A stretch of DNA of 64,000 bases, from assembly GCA_050008465.1 (NCBI GenBank), contig JBEKMO010000018.1, positions 1 to 64,000 of the forward strand, written 5' to 3'. Of the stretch, positions 1 through 9,691 are shown in pieces. Positions within the stretch are counted from its first letter, which is position 1. Each line of letters opens with the position of its first letter. Both the position numbers and the translations under genes were made by a program. Below the pieces are notes generated by a model. It searched no databases. It saw only the letters and a list, made by a program, of their open reading frames with translations, and was not told the DNA's origin. The DNA comes from Fen-330 sp050008465 (GTDB lineage: Bacteria > Acidobacteriota > Terriglobia > Bryobacterales > Bryobacteraceae).

Positions 1-367
1 CGTCGGGCAGTCCGCCGCTGACAAGGCCGGGGCAGCAAGACCCCCGACCGCAGCCGACAACCTCAGATGCTCAAACCCCCGCCAGTCGGGCACTTCGTCG
101 AATTCTTGCGCAGAGCCGAAAATACAGAACATGGCGTCTACGGTGTTGATTTCAAGCGAAAGAAAACCACCCAGTTTCAGCGCTGTACTCCGCGCAGTCC
201 GTTATTGGAGTACAAACGGAGTACAAGTGGCACCCGGGGGATTCCAGACCCAGCAGTGCCACCCCTCGGACTCCGCCACGGGAACTAGGCTCAACCCCCG
301 GCGGGATCAGTAGCAAACGGTCATATTGTGCCTCTCGTAAACCCCGAACTATCTGAGAAGATGGCAG
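1..367. other. No recognisable gene at the left edge
   Basis: I see no coding sequence, RNA gene or clear repeat here. The last 20 or so bases before 368 resemble the bases in front of the full-length transposase at 14140 (a shared CTATCTGAGAAG / CTAGCTGATAAG pattern), so the left end of that insertion sequence probably falls within about 340-360. Confidence 0.4.
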
Positions 368-686
368 TTGCGTATCTTCCGCCAATTCCTTCGTTCGATA
401 TTCAGAGTGCTGCCGGCGTTGGCTGCCGCTCTTTCGTCACTGCTGAAATCGCGAGCCTCTCTGCAACTGGAAAACCTGGCTCTTCGCCATCAGATCGGCG
501 TGCTCCAGCGCTCAGCGAAGAAGCGACCGAAGTTGACGGCCGCGGACCGTGTTCTGTGGGCCTGGCTGTGCGGGGTCTGGAGTGACTGGCGTTCTGCCCT
601 GGTGATCGTCAAGCCAGAGACGGTCATTGCTTGGCATCGCAAGGGATTCCGGCTGTTCTGGACGTGGAAGGTCCGGCGCGGACAGC
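368..686 (+). pseudogene. Truncated integrase-type transposase (N-terminal fragment)
   Basis: About 106 residues are a diverged second copy of the N-terminus of the transposase at 14140-15180. Both begin at a TTG codon and share the blocks LALRHQ(I/L)GVLQRS, DWRSAL, IVKPETVIA and HRKGFRLFWTWKVRRG. Similarity stops just after VRRG, at about 686, and the DDE catalytic core is missing, so this cannot be an active enzyme. The frame stays open beyond the junction to 913, running antisense through the end of the GH127 gene, but that part is unrelated. It marks an old insertion cut by a later rearrangement next to the sugar locus. Confidence 0.7.
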
Positions 687-741
687 CGATCCGCGGGTCC
701 AGCCCTGGTGCGCGCGTGCCGTGGCCGCGCAGCGCTGGCGG

Positions 742-3213
742 TTACTCCACCTTCCACTTTTGCAGCCCGGCTGACCACCCGGGCTGCATGGTCACTTCCA
801 GACGCAACCCGCTGGTCGTCACGGGTTTGAAACTGACTATGTTGTACTTGTCCTTCTCCATGCCCCAGGGCCCCGTACTCTCCACCGGCTGCCACGCATT
901 TCCGTTCCTGTAAAGAACGCGCCAGGAGGCTGGAACGCGAATCCCGCCGCGACCGGCATCGTCAAACCAGTAGACCCGGACGCGCGAAACCGTAGAGGTC
1001 TTCGGGAACGTGCATTCGATCCATTCAGTCTTCCCTTTTTCCGGCCACCAGTCGAAGTACGAACTGGGGTCGCTGGAGGACGCCGGCTCTTCTCCATCGT
1101 TCACGGCCTCGGGACGCTTTTCGATGCCCTCCGCGGTGACCCTGCCCCCGTTACTCGATGCGGTAACCTTGCTGATCATGGAGAGAGTCGGCCACGGGGT
1201 CGGTTTGGCGGCGGACTCGGTGTTCGGGATCCAGACCACCATCTCGCCTCGGCCGCGGTTGGCCCAGGCGTAATACGGGATCGCGGTGAACCTCTGCTCG
1301 GTTCGCATCACTTTGCCCGCCGCATCGTATGCCAAAGAGAGGGCTCTGCCTTCCACCACTTCCACTCCATTCAACAGGTCCGGCCGGAATTCGGCGGTCA
1401 GCTTTACGTTATCTGGCAACAGCAGGTTGCGCACCTTGTGGGTCGGGCTGTCGGCCCACTCGGCCGCGTAGACAATCGGCCCCCGCTGGAGGGCCACATG
1501 GCCGCGATCGGCGGCCACCTGACTATTGGCGACGATCCGGCGAATGGGCATGGGGAGATCGAGATCGATCACGTCACCGGCCTTCCACTCGCGATTCAGG
1601 GTGACGTAGCCCTTGTCCAGACGGATCGGAATCTCCCCGCCATTCGCGCGGAGGCTGACGCGCTGGCGCGGGTGGTCCGCAAAGCGGTAGAGATCGCTGG
1701 GGACCACCTGATCCCTGGCCCATCCGGGAATGCGAACCTTGATGGCGAATGCGCCCGGCCTGCCCGGGTCAATGGACATCTTCACCCGGCCGTCCCAGGG
1801 ATAGCGCGTCTGCTGGATGATCCTCAGTGTTCGATCGCCCATCGGGATCTCCGCGCTTCCACCCACGAACAGGTTCACGTACAGCGCGTTGCCGCCGAGC
1901 GCGTAAACGTAACCAGGGACCGAGGCCATGAACCGCGTGATGTTGCCAGGACAGCAGGCCACACCGAACCACGGACTGCGCTCCTTGCGGCCGTTCGATT
2001 CGAGCGGGTTCTGGTAAAAGAACGACTTACCATCGAGCGACACGCCGGAGAGCAGGCCGTTGTACAGCGTCCGTTCCATCACGTCAACGTATTCCGCGTC
2101 GCCGTGCAGCAGGAGGAGCCGCTCGTTCCAGAAGTCGTTGCCGACCGAAGCGCAGGTCTCGTTGTAGGCGCTCAGATTCGGCAGCTCATAGTTGGCCCCG
2201 AACGCTTCTCCAACGCCGCTGGCGCCGATCCCGCCGGTAATGTAGAGCTTCTTCCCAACGACGTTTTCCCAGATAGTGTCGATCGCATGCACATACGCCG
2301 CGTCGCCGGTCATGGCGGCCACATCGGCCATCCCGGAGTACATGTAGGTGGCGCGGACGGCATGGCCAACGGCCTCTGTTTGATCCACCACCCTCAGGTT
2401 TGCCTGGTTGTAGGAAGAGCCGCCCGGCCCGCGGGAATCGAGCATGAACTTGGCCAGATGGAGATAGCGCTCGTCGCCGGTGACGCGGTACAGCTTCACC
2501 AATCCCATCTCGACGATCTGGTGGCCGGGCCAGATGGTCCTGTGGCCCGGTCCAAACGTGCTGCAGAGGAGGTTGGCAGACCGGAGAGCGATATCCAGCA
2601 ACGTCCGCTTGCCCGTTGCCTGGTAGTGCGCCACGGCCGCCTCGTACAGGTGGCCCAGATCGTAAAGCTCGTGACTCAGGACCTCTTCGTCCTCCCAGCG
2701 CTGCGCTCCAGCCCAGGGATGAGGATGTTTGGGGTCGATAGTCCGGGCCGTGTAAAGGTACCCGTCCTTCTCCTGGGCAGCGCCGATCTTAACGATCAGG
2801 CTGTCGACATATCGTTCCAGCGCGGGGTCGGGCTTGACACTCAGGGTATACGAGGCGCCCTCGATGACTTTGTAGACGTCGGTGTCGTCGAAGGGATAGG
2901 GAGGGATCTTCCGGTCCTTGTCGCGGATCTGGCCCCGCAGCGCCTCGGCAGCATGCACGAAGTTCTCCACTCTGCCCGTCTCCTCGCACTTCTGAAAGGC
3001 GAAGGGGATGGTCACCTTGCGGTTCGTCTCGATGCGCGGCGCCCAGAATACGTCGTTCAAATGGACAGCAGTGAAGGGGACTGGCCTGACAGGGTAATCA
3101 TGCTCACGCTTGGCCGCATCAGACCTGGAAGCGCTTGTTTGCCAGCCTGCCGATGGCACGGACAACAGCACCAGCGCCACGCCAGCGGGCAGCCACACTC
3201 CGGAGTATTTCAT
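742..3213 (-). CDS. Secreted GH127-family (DUF1680) beta-L-arabinofuranosidase-like enzyme with C-terminal discoidin-like domain
   Basis: This 823-residue protein starts with a signal peptide (hydrophobic residues about 7-23), so it should act in the periplasm or outside the cell. Residues about 40-650 match the GH127/DUF1680 (alpha/alpha)6-barrel family. The zinc/catalytic set of characterised GH127 enzymes is present: E352 and C354 in NETC, and the C420-C421 pair in VACCPGN. Residues about 690-823 look like an F5/8 type C (discoidin) sugar-binding domain. The start is supported by a GAAAGGA ribosome site 5 bases before the ATG. Family members release terminal beta-L-arabinofuranose from plant glycans; the exact substrate here is inferred. 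A LacI-type operator lies about 190 bp upstream, directly downstream of a TATAAT box, which suggests sugar-inducible expression together with the TonB receptor operon. Confidence 0.85.
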   Translation of the reverse strand: MKYSGVWLPAGVALVLLSVPSAGWQTSASRSDAAKREHDYPVRPVPFTAVHLNDVFWAPRIETNRKVTIPFAFQKCEETGRVENFVHAAEALRGQIRDKDRKIPPYPFDDTDVYKVIEGASYTLSVKPDPALERYVDSLIVKIGAAQEKDGYLYTARTIDPKHPHPWAGAQRWEDEEVLSHELYDLGHLYEAAVAHYQATGKRTLLDIALRSANLLCSTFGPGHRTIWPGHQIVEMGLVKLYRVTGDERYLHLAKFMLDSRGPGGSSYNQANLRVVDQTEAVGHAVRATYMYSGMADVAAMTGDAAYVHAIDTIWENVVGKKLYITGGIGASGVGEAFGANYELPNLSAYNETCASVGNDFWNERLLLLHGDAEYVDVMERTLYNGLLSGVSLDGKSFFYQNPLESNGRKERSPWFGVACCPGNITRFMASVPGYVYALGGNALYVNLFVGGSAEIPMGDRTLRIIQQTRYPWDGRVKMSIDPGRPGAFAIKVRIPGWARDQVVPSDLYRFADHPRQRVSLRANGGEIPIRLDKGYVTLNREWKAGDVIDLDLPMPIRRIVANSQVAADRGHVALQRGPIVYAAEWADSPTHKVRNLLLPDNVKLTAEFRPDLLNGVEVVEGRALSLAYDAAGKVMRTEQRFTAIPYYAWANRGRGEMVVWIPNTESAAKPTPWPTLSMISKVTASSNGGRVTAEGIEKRPEAVNDGEEPASSSDPSSYFDWWPEKGKTEWIECTFPKTSTVSRVRVYWFDDAGRGGIRVPASWRVLYRNGNAWQPVESTGPWGMEKDKYNIVSFKPVTTSGLRLEVTMQPGWSAGLQKWKVE

Positions 3214-3396
3214 ATCAATCCTTTCCTTTCCGCGGCACCCAACGCAAAACTTATTGATAATGAATGGTTTGTAAACGAACCGGTAACGGGAAGCCGGAGC
3301 AGTCCAACGGTTCGGCGGGCCACATGCGCGTAGCTCCAGGGCGCCGCGCTCGCGGAATCGGGCGAAGACAACTCGAGTGGCAAACGATGCGTCTTA

Positions 3397-3414
3397 GGAA
3401 GCGCTTCCATTATA
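3397..3414 (-). promoter_or_regulatory. LacI-family operator abutting the -10 box of the GH127 gene
   Basis: The perfect palindrome GGAAGCGCTTCC (3397-3408) has the usual LacI/GalR-family operator form with a central CG-rich core. On the minus strand it directly follows TATAAT (3409-3414), so bound repressor would cover the transcription start. I find no good -35 hexamer at 16-18 bp. The predicted leader to the ATG at 3213 is about 190 nt. The likely regulator is the LacI protein at 12303-13334 (inference). Confidence 0.65.
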
Positions 3415-3488
3415 TACACAACATTCATTCCGTGCTGCCAGTTCCAAGAAGTGGCCAGGCGCTTGCACTTTTGCGCCGAGGCGCGCGA

Positions 3489-5243
3489 TCAGGCACCCGG
3501 TTTTTGCCTAGCCACGATCCCCCGGACCTCGTCGATGGTCACCAGTTGATTGCTCCCGACACCGGGAAACTGCTGCCGCAGGCCGCTCGGCCAGCGCACT
3601 TCCACATCCACCTTCTCGACCTTCCCCAGGCCAAAATGCAGGCGCTTGTCGTTGACCGAAAGATACCCGGCCTGCGCCAGCACCTCCTGCGCCTGCCGGC
3701 GCCCCCCATAGCTCACCACCACCCGGGTTCCGATGGCGCTCCGGTTCGACTTCACCCCTTGAAGCTTGAACTTGATCCAGTGGTTGTCGCCCGTGACGTC
3801 GTTGCGCAACAGCGAGGGCGGCTCGTTCTGGTTCACGATCAGGATGTCCAGGTCCCCGTCGTTGTCGAAGTCGCCAAAGGCGCAGCCCCGGCTGCAGTGC
3901 GCCTCCGTGACGCCCGGTCCCGCCTCCTCCATCAGCTCCTCGAAGTGGCCATTCCCCAGGTTCCGGAACACCACCCGGGGGGTGCGGTGCGGAAAACCAG
4001 CCACCTTCTTCTCCACCTCGGGATAAACGCTTCCGGTAACCCAGAACAGATCCGGGTAGCCGTCGTTGTCCAGATCGACGATTCCGGCTCCCCAGCTCAC
4101 ATACCGCGTCTCCACGCCGAGGCCGGACTGTATGGTCACGTCCGAGAATCCCCGCCGTCCCTCGTTGGCATAGAGCGCCGGTGTGTCCTCGGTAAAGTGC
4201 GTCTTCAGGATGTCCAGTCGGCCGTCCAGATTGAAGTCGCCAACGCCCAGTCCCATTCCCGCCTGCTCCTGGCCATCTTCGTTCAAAGCCACGCCGAGCG
4301 GCAGACCGGACTCGGTGAACGTGCCGTCGCGATCGTTGATGTACAGGAGGCTGGACGTGGAGTCGCAGGCGACGTAAATGTCCGGCCAGCCGTCGTCGTT
4401 GAAGTCCGCCGCCGCTACGGTGAGGCCGTAGCCCGGTTCCGCCTGCAGAATGCCGGTGCGGCGGCTGACTTCGGTGAACGTTCCGTCGCCGTTGTTGTGA
4501 TAAAGCGAGTGCGTATCCTTGGGGAGTCCCATCGGCCCGCAGTTAATGGGAATCCCTTTGAAGTTGCAGTTGGGATCGCGCCCCGCCGGCGGGATCACTT
4601 TGGGATCGAACCTCAGGTAGTGCGACACGAACAGGTCCAGTCGGCCGTCGCGGTCGTAATCCAGGAAGCTGCAACCGGTCGACCAGCGCGCCTCCTCGCT
4701 CCACAGGCCGGCTTCGCGCGTCACGTCGGTAAACGTGCCGTCGCCGTTGTTGCGGTACAGAACGTTGTGGCCCCAGGCCGTGATGAAAACATCCTCGAAT
4801 CCGTCGTTGTTGTAGTCGGCGACGGTCACGCCGTAAAACCAGCCGGTGTGCGCCAGCCCGGCCTTCTCGGTCACGTCCGTAAACGTACCATCGCGGTTGT
4901 TGTGGTAGAGCCGGTTGGTCGTGCCGGGCGGCGTCTCTTCCCCCCAGCGCGCTCCGGACATTACGAAGATATCCAGCCATCCGTCGTTGTCGTAGTCCAG
5001 AAAGGCGACGCCGCAACCCATGGCCTCGATGATGTAAGCGTTGTGGTCCACGCCGCCGTAGATGACGGGAGCGGTCAGACCGGCTTGAGCCGCTACGTCC
5101 GTCAGGCGGCAGTTGAAAGGAAGGCCCGAAGCCTTGCCCCGCGGCGTGGCCTTGACCCCGCGCGACGCCATCTGCGCACGTGCCACAAGCGGAAGGCCGA
5201 GAACACCTAACATTGCACGCCGGCTCAGCACAGGGTGTTCCAT
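3489..5243 (-). CDS. Secreted CRTAC1-family protein (FG-GAP/VCBS repeats plus ASPIC/UnbV domain)
   Basis: This 584-residue protein begins with SRRAMLGVLGLPL, a twin-arginine export signal ending at ARAQ. Residues about 45-460 hold repeated calcium-binding FG-GAP/VCBS blades of the form DYDNDGWLD, YNNDGFED and FNDDGWPD, each followed by a YHNNGDGTF-type strand, which should form a beta-propeller. Residues about 490-570 form the ASPIC/UnbV module ending in VRWPSG. In acidobacteria and planctomycetes such proteins are commonly encoded beside TonB receptors; their role is not established. The stop of the TonB receptor gene lies 98 bp upstream on the same strand, so the two are probably cotranscribed. 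A shorter, broken copy lies on the other side of the receptor at 8907-9615. Confidence 0.85.
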   Translation of the reverse strand: MEHPVLSRRAMLGVLGLPLVARAQMASRGVKATPRGKASGLPFNCRLTDVAAQAGLTAPVIYGGVDHNAYIIEAMGCGVAFLDYDNDGWLDIFVMSGARWGEETPPGTTNRLYHNNRDGTFTDVTEKAGLAHTGWFYGVTVADYNNDGFEDVFITAWGHNVLYRNNGDGTFTDVTREAGLWSEEARWSTGCSFLDYDRDGRLDLFVSHYLRFDPKVIPPAGRDPNCNFKGIPINCGPMGLPKDTHSLYHNNGDGTFTEVSRRTGILQAEPGYGLTVAAADFNDDGWPDIYVACDSTSSLLYINDRDGTFTESGLPLGVALNEDGQEQAGMGLGVGDFNLDGRLDILKTHFTEDTPALYANEGRRGFSDVTIQSGLGVETRYVSWGAGIVDLDNDGYPDLFWVTGSVYPEVEKKVAGFPHRTPRVVFRNLGNGHFEELMEEAGPGVTEAHCSRGCAFGDFDNDGDLDILIVNQNEPPSLLRNDVTGDNHWIKFKLQGVKSNRSAIGTRVVVSYGGRRQAQEVLAQAGYLSVNDKRLHFGLGKVEKVDVEVRWPSGLRQQFPGVGSNQLVTIDEVRGIVARQKPGA

Positions 5244-5341
5244 GTCCTATTGGCAGGATACCCGCAACCCGGCGGACTGCGGTGGAGCCACGCTCCGCAG
5301 GCCGCCGAGTCACGGGCGACGCCCAGCCAGAAGCCTCCGGG

Positions 5342-8300
5342 CTAGAACGAAATCCTCACTCCCAACTGAATGGTCCTCGGGTTGAGCGTGGAAGTCGATC
5401 TGCCAAAGGTCGCATCGGCCAGGTTGGGATCGACACCGGTAAGGTTCACGCGGTTGAGTACGTTCACGAAATCAAAGCGCAACTGCAGACTGCCCTGCTC
5501 GCCGAGCCCTGGGATGTGGGTGTTCTTCAACACGCTGGCATCCACCCCGATCAGCCCCGGGTTGCGGCAGCCATTGCGCTTGACGTTCCCCTCCGTGCCC
5601 GGCGGCGGCGCGGTGAAGGTACCGGCCGGGAACAGACCGCTGAGGTAGTTCTGCTCGCCGTAGGAGCCGCCACAGTAGCCGCTCGAAGCATTCGGGATGT
5701 CGAAGTTCACCCCGTCGGCGTTATAGTCGCCGCCGGCGCCATACGGGGCGGACGTGTACACCCAGAAGGGAGTGCCGCTCTGGATGGCCGAGATGACGCT
5801 GACCGCCCATCCGGAGGTGAGCGCTTTCCCTATGCCGCTTTTCATGCCGGGGACCGTGTACACCCCGGAGAACGAAAAGCGGTTCCGCACATCCCAATTC
5901 GCGTATGAATAGTAACTGTGATAGGCGGTCGGGTCGGGGACGTTGAACCCGATGTCGTGGTCAAAGCGCGTGTTGGCGTTGATGTCCGACATCGCGCGGG
6001 ACAGCATGTAGGAGCTCTGGAATGTGGCCGTATGGCCCACGGTGCGGCGGAGAGTCAGAATCATCGCATTGTAGCTCCCGCCGAGGATGTTGCTGACGTA
6101 GTTGATGGTCCCGAAGCTCGAGTTCGGCCGCACGAGCTGGCCGTTGTTCTGGATCAGGTCGCCGTTAAAGCGGTTGTAGTCCATTCCGGCGAGGCCATTG
6201 TAACTCTTGGAGCCCGAGTAGGAGCCGCCGGCCACGAACTTCCCGGGTAGCTGGTGCTCCACTCCGACGACGTAGTTGACGGCAAAAGGCGCAGTCATGT
6301 TCCTGGCCAGGCCATAGATGCCGGACTGGACGCCCGTCAACCCTCCCTGAGCGTTCAGGCTGCCGGCGGGGATTGTCGGCAGCGGGTAGCTGAACGGATA
6401 AGTGGCCGAAGACGCCAATGCGAACAGCGGCGCGATGCCGCCGGTGGAAAGGAACGTCGGGTAAACCACGCCGGGCGGATTGTTGCGCAGCTCATCGACG
6501 CTCTGCCCGAGCGCAATCCAGTCATGATAGACGCCGATTCCACCGCGTATGCTCCACACGCCACGCTTCGACGGGTCCCAGGCGAAGCCGATGCGAGGGC
6601 TCCAGTTATTCTTCATCGAGTGGGCGAAAACACCGCTGACGGTCTGGACCGAAGCAGCGGCAATCTGCTGTGCCATGGTGCTCCCGGAGCCGAGGATGAC
6701 ATTGCTGCTGATTCCAGACTGGGCGGCAGGTCCTGACGCGGTGTGATTGCTGAAGTCGTCCCAGCGCAGAGAGAGCGTGAAGGAGAGGTTCGATTTCACC
6801 TTCCAGTCATCCTGCACGAAAAGGCCCCAGGGATTGGTCTGGCCGGAGAACGGGATCTGGCCGACGTTGCCCGTGAGCGGGTTGTAGGCGACCCCGCCCT
6901 CGCTGTAGGGCTTGTCCTGCGCGAGATCGAGCAGGTTGTTGAACTGGAAAGTGGGGCGGTTGTTGACGGGAGTGAAATCGCCGAACTCCACCGCATGCGT
7001 CCCCTGAACGCCGAACTTCAGCGCATGCGCTCCACGCACCCAGTTCAGTACGTCGCGCCAGTTGTAGTTGTGCGCCCTGTACTCTCCGGGGCCCCAGGAA
7101 CTCGTGAAACCAAGGTTCTGTCCCGTTACACTGATCTGCGGCACGTTATCCTGGCCGCCCTGTCCATTGGCGCCGCCGACGCTGTTGGCGGCGAAGCCCA
7201 TCTCATTGAGGACCGTGGCGCTGAAGGTGTGGGTCCAGTTGGCCTGAGCGTACCAGTTCGACTGAATGTCATGATTCGAGAAACCCACCCGGTTGGAGGG
7301 GTGGCCGAGGGTGAAGCTGTCGTTGGCGTAGTTGCCGTAGATACGGTCCTTGCTCCCTATGTACTGATCGCCTCGGAAGCCGTACTGGAGGGCATTGTAG
7401 GGGGGGCTCAGGTTCGAGGTGCCCGTGTCGAGTATGGGCATGCTGCAGGGGATGTTGTGCGTGGCCGCAGTTCCGCAGGAGCTGCCAAAGTACTGTTGCG
7501 CGGTTTGGGCTACGCCCGACTGCACAACCCCGGTCAGAATGTTAGTGGTCAGAACCTTCGTGCCGACCGTGCTGGGGAAGTTCTGTTGCGCCCAGGAGAT
7601 GAACTCCGGCGATTCGAAGGTGAGCACGCTGTTCCCGGTCGAAGTAGTGGACCAGAGGGATTCGACGTCGGCAAAGAAAAAGGTCTTGTTCTTGATGACC
7701 GGGCCGCCGAATGTGCCCACCAGGTCGTTGCGTTTGAACGGATTGTACGACGATGGGGTGAACACAGTTCGGGCCAGCAGATCCTGGTTGGTGAAAAGGT
7801 AGCTGCCGGTGCCGTGGAACTGGTTGGTGCCCGATTTGGTGGTGACCTGGATCAGAATCGAGCTGCCGAGGTTGTTCTCGGCATCCCACGAATTCGATTG
7901 CATCGTGACTTCCTGCACCGCGTCCGGGGGCGGGGCGAAAATGATGTTGCCGTTCTGGATGTTGCTCGTCGCATCCATGCCGTCCACAATCACGCGGTTG
8001 CCGGTGTAACTGCGGCCATTGGCGCTCAGATCGGGCGTTTGTGTACCGAAATTGTCGGCGCCGCCTCCCGGGGATTCCCCGGCCGCATGAGTGCCGAGGC
8101 CTACCACGCCCGGCGCGACCGAGAGAACGTCCCAGAGGTTCCGGTTGAGCGCCGGCAGGTCTCTGACGGTCTGGGACGACAGCGTTGCCTGGAGCCGGCT
8201 GTCGTCGGTGTCCAGCGGGGGCGCCGGGGCGACAATGCTGATGCTCTCCGTTGCCGTAGCGAGGGCCAGAGTAACATTGATCCCCAGGGTCTGGCCTGTG

Positions 8301-8596
8301 CCGAGCGTTACGTCCTGTTCCGTCCTCCGAAAACCCGACATTTCCACCGTGACTACATAGCGGCCTGGCGGGAGACTACTGAACCGATAGTTGCCGGAAC
8401 CGCTCGTGGTGGTGGTGCCGGCGACTCCCGTTTCGAGATTCCGCAGCGTGACCGCAGCCCCGGAGACGGAACCTCCCGATGGGTCGGTTACGACACCTTG
8501 AATATTCCCGCTGAACACCGTCTGGGCGTAGCAGCAGGCGCCCGCAAGGGCAAGTGCAATGAGAAGACATGCGGTGCGAAACCGCAGTTCAGACAT
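5342..8596 (-). CDS. TonB-dependent receptor, Oar-like, with N-terminal carboxypeptidase-regulatory domain
   Basis: The 1084-residue outer-membrane receptor has a signal peptide, then a carboxypeptidase-regulatory-like beta-sandwich (about residues 28-110, GVVTDPSGGSVSGAAVTL). A plug region follows (about 125-250) and a long beta-barrel ends in an aromatic-terminated strand (RTIQLGVRISF). I place the start at 8596, not at an in-frame ATG 33 bases further upstream, because GGAAGGAGG sits 4 bases before this ATG. Such receptors import oligosaccharides or other large ligands using TonB energy. The neighbouring GH127 enzyme and LacI regulator suggest a plant sugar ligand (inference). A promoter and operator lie 200-255 bp upstream. 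The CRTAC1 gene follows on the same strand. Confidence 0.88.
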   Translation of the reverse strand: MSELRFRTACLLIALALAGACCYAQTVFSGNIQGVVTDPSGGSVSGAAVTLRNLETGVAGTTTTSGSGNYRFSSLPPGRYVVTVEMSGFRRTEQDVTLGTGQTLGINVTLALATATESISIVAPAPPLDTDDSRLQATLSSQTVRDLPALNRNLWDVLSVAPGVVGLGTHAAGESPGGGADNFGTQTPDLSANGRSYTGNRVIVDGMDATSNIQNGNIIFAPPPDAVQEVTMQSNSWDAENNLGSSILIQVTTKSGTNQFHGTGSYLFTNQDLLARTVFTPSSYNPFKRNDLVGTFGGPVIKNKTFFFADVESLWSTTSTGNSVLTFESPEFISWAQQNFPSTVGTKVLTTNILTGVVQSGVAQTAQQYFGSSCGTAATHNIPCSMPILDTGTSNLSPPYNALQYGFRGDQYIGSKDRIYGNYANDSFTLGHPSNRVGFSNHDIQSNWYAQANWTHTFSATVLNEMGFAANSVGGANGQGGQDNVPQISVTGQNLGFTSSWGPGEYRAHNYNWRDVLNWVRGAHALKFGVQGTHAVEFGDFTPVNNRPTFQFNNLLDLAQDKPYSEGGVAYNPLTGNVGQIPFSGQTNPWGLFVQDDWKVKSNLSFTLSLRWDDFSNHTASGPAAQSGISSNVILGSGSTMAQQIAAASVQTVSGVFAHSMKNNWSPRIGFAWDPSKRGVWSIRGGIGVYHDWIALGQSVDELRNNPPGVVYPTFLSTGGIAPLFALASSATYPFSYPLPTIPAGSLNAQGGLTGVQSGIYGLARNMTAPFAVNYVVGVEHQLPGKFVAGGSYSGSKSYNGLAGMDYNRFNGDLIQNNGQLVRPNSSFGTINYVSNILGGSYNAMILTLRRTVGHTATFQSSYMLSRAMSDINANTRFDHDIGFNVPDPTAYHSYYSYANWDVRNRFSFSGVYTVPGMKSGIGKALTSGWAVSVISAIQSGTPFWVYTSAPYGAGGDYNADGVNFDIPNASSGYCGGSYGEQNYLSGLFPAGTFTAPPPGTEGNVKRNGCRNPGLIGVDASVLKNTHIPGLGEQGSLQLRFDFVNVLNRVNLTGVDPNLADATFGRSTSTLNPRTIQLGVRISF

Positions 8597-8802
8597 GCAA
8601 CCTCCTTCCCCCAGCGGAGCCGGGGACACTTTTTCTTGAATCCCAGCGAAGACGCCTTCAGACGTCTCCGCACACTACCCGTATGGGAACCCTTTCATGG
8701 AAGCGATAGAAGCCTCCCTGCCCCTCGCGTGGCCGTCTCCGTTCGTCGCGCCCCTGTGTTATCGAGCGACGCATAACAATGCTGCCCCGCGAGCCTAATG
8801 CC

Positions 8803-8852
8803 TTTATACTACCAGCGCAAGCGGAAGTCAAGAAGAATTTGAAAGCGCTTCC
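8803..8852 (-). promoter_or_regulatory. Sigma70-type promoter and LacI-type operator of the TonB receptor operon
   Basis: On the minus strand TTGACT (8826-8831) is followed after exactly 17 bp by TATAAA (8803-8808), a strong promoter. Nine bases upstream of the -35 box is GGAAGCGCTTTC (8841-8852), one base from the perfect palindrome in front of the GH127 gene. The shared site links the two transcripts to one regulator, most likely the LacI protein at 12303-13334. The leader to the ATG at 8596 is about 200 nt. Confidence 0.65.
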
Positions 8853-8906
8853 ATAGTGTCCGATGAATGCCGGCCGGTTGCTGGAGAGGGGGGCCGCCTT
8901 TCTTCG

Positions 8907-9615
8907 GGCGCCCGGCTTTTGTCGGGCCACGATCCCCCGGATCTCGTCGATGGTCACCAGTAGATTGCTCCCGACACCGGGAAACTGCTGCCGCAGGCCG
9001 CTCGGCCAGCGCACTTCCACATCCACCTTGTACACCTTTACCAGGCCAAAATGCAGGCGCTTGTCATTGACCGAAAGGAACCCTGCCTGCGCCTGCCGGC
9101 GCCCCCCATAGCTCACCACCACCCGGGTTCCGATGGCGCTCCGGTTCGACTTCACGCCGCGGAGCTTGAACTTGATCCAACGGTTGTCGCCAGTGACGTC
9201 GTTGCGCAGCAGTGAGGGCGGCTCGCTCAGGTTGACGATTACGATGTCCAGGTCCACTTCGTTATCGAAGTCGCCAAAGGCGCAGCCCCGGCTGCAGTGC
9301 GCGGCGGCGACGCCCGGTCCCGCCTCTTCCATCAGCTCTTCGAAACGACCATCCGTCGTTGTCGTAATCCAGGAACGCGACACCGCAACCGGTTGGTTCG
9401 ACGATGTAGGCATACTGATCCACCCCGCCATAGATGACGGGAGCGGTCAACCCGGCTTGGGCCGCCACGTCCGTCAGCCGGCAGTGGAACGGAAGGCCGG
9501 AAGCCTTGCCCCGCGGGGTGGGGCGGAGTCCGCGGGACGCCATCTGCGCGCGCGACAAGAGCGGCAGTCCCAGCAAACCCAGGAACGCCCGGCGAGTGGA
9601 TGGAAGGCCTTCCAT
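8907..9615 (-). pseudogene. Internally deleted, frameshifted second CRTAC1 copy
   Basis: The first ~90 codons (from 9615; a Tat-type signal STRRAFLGLLGL and the sequence up to FLDYDNDGW) closely match the intact CRTAC1 protein at 3489-5243. They are joined directly, in another reading frame, to the segment beginning FEELMEEAGPGV near its C-terminus. More than 300 residues of FG-GAP blades are gone, and the break falls at a repeated DYDNDG / NG unit, which points to recombination between blades. The remaining C-terminal part, including the ASPIC/UnbV end (VRWPSG, GIVARQKPGA), is about 90% identical at the nucleotide level to 3495-3910 by eye. The original stop is lost and the frame runs on to 8658. 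It cannot fold as a propeller. Confidence 0.8.
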
Positions 9616-9691
9616 GCCTGTGATCGAATCATAGCGCGGCGGCGGGCGACTTGCGGGGCCCGTTCTGAGGTAAGCTGCTGGATGGACCGCG

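Noticed and set aside
200..300. tRNA-like pairing in the left edge
   Set aside because: No complete cloverleaf can be drawn, and no T-loop consensus is present.
1438..3333. Long plus-strand open frame antisense to the GH127 gene
   Set aside because: A GC-rich third-position shadow: no domain, no ribosome site, and the minus-strand gene has catalytic residues and a signal peptide.
8690..8712. TGGAAGCGATAG as a further LacI operator
   Set aside because: Only one half of the palindrome is present and it lies in the leader; similar half sites occur inside genes (9888, 13290).
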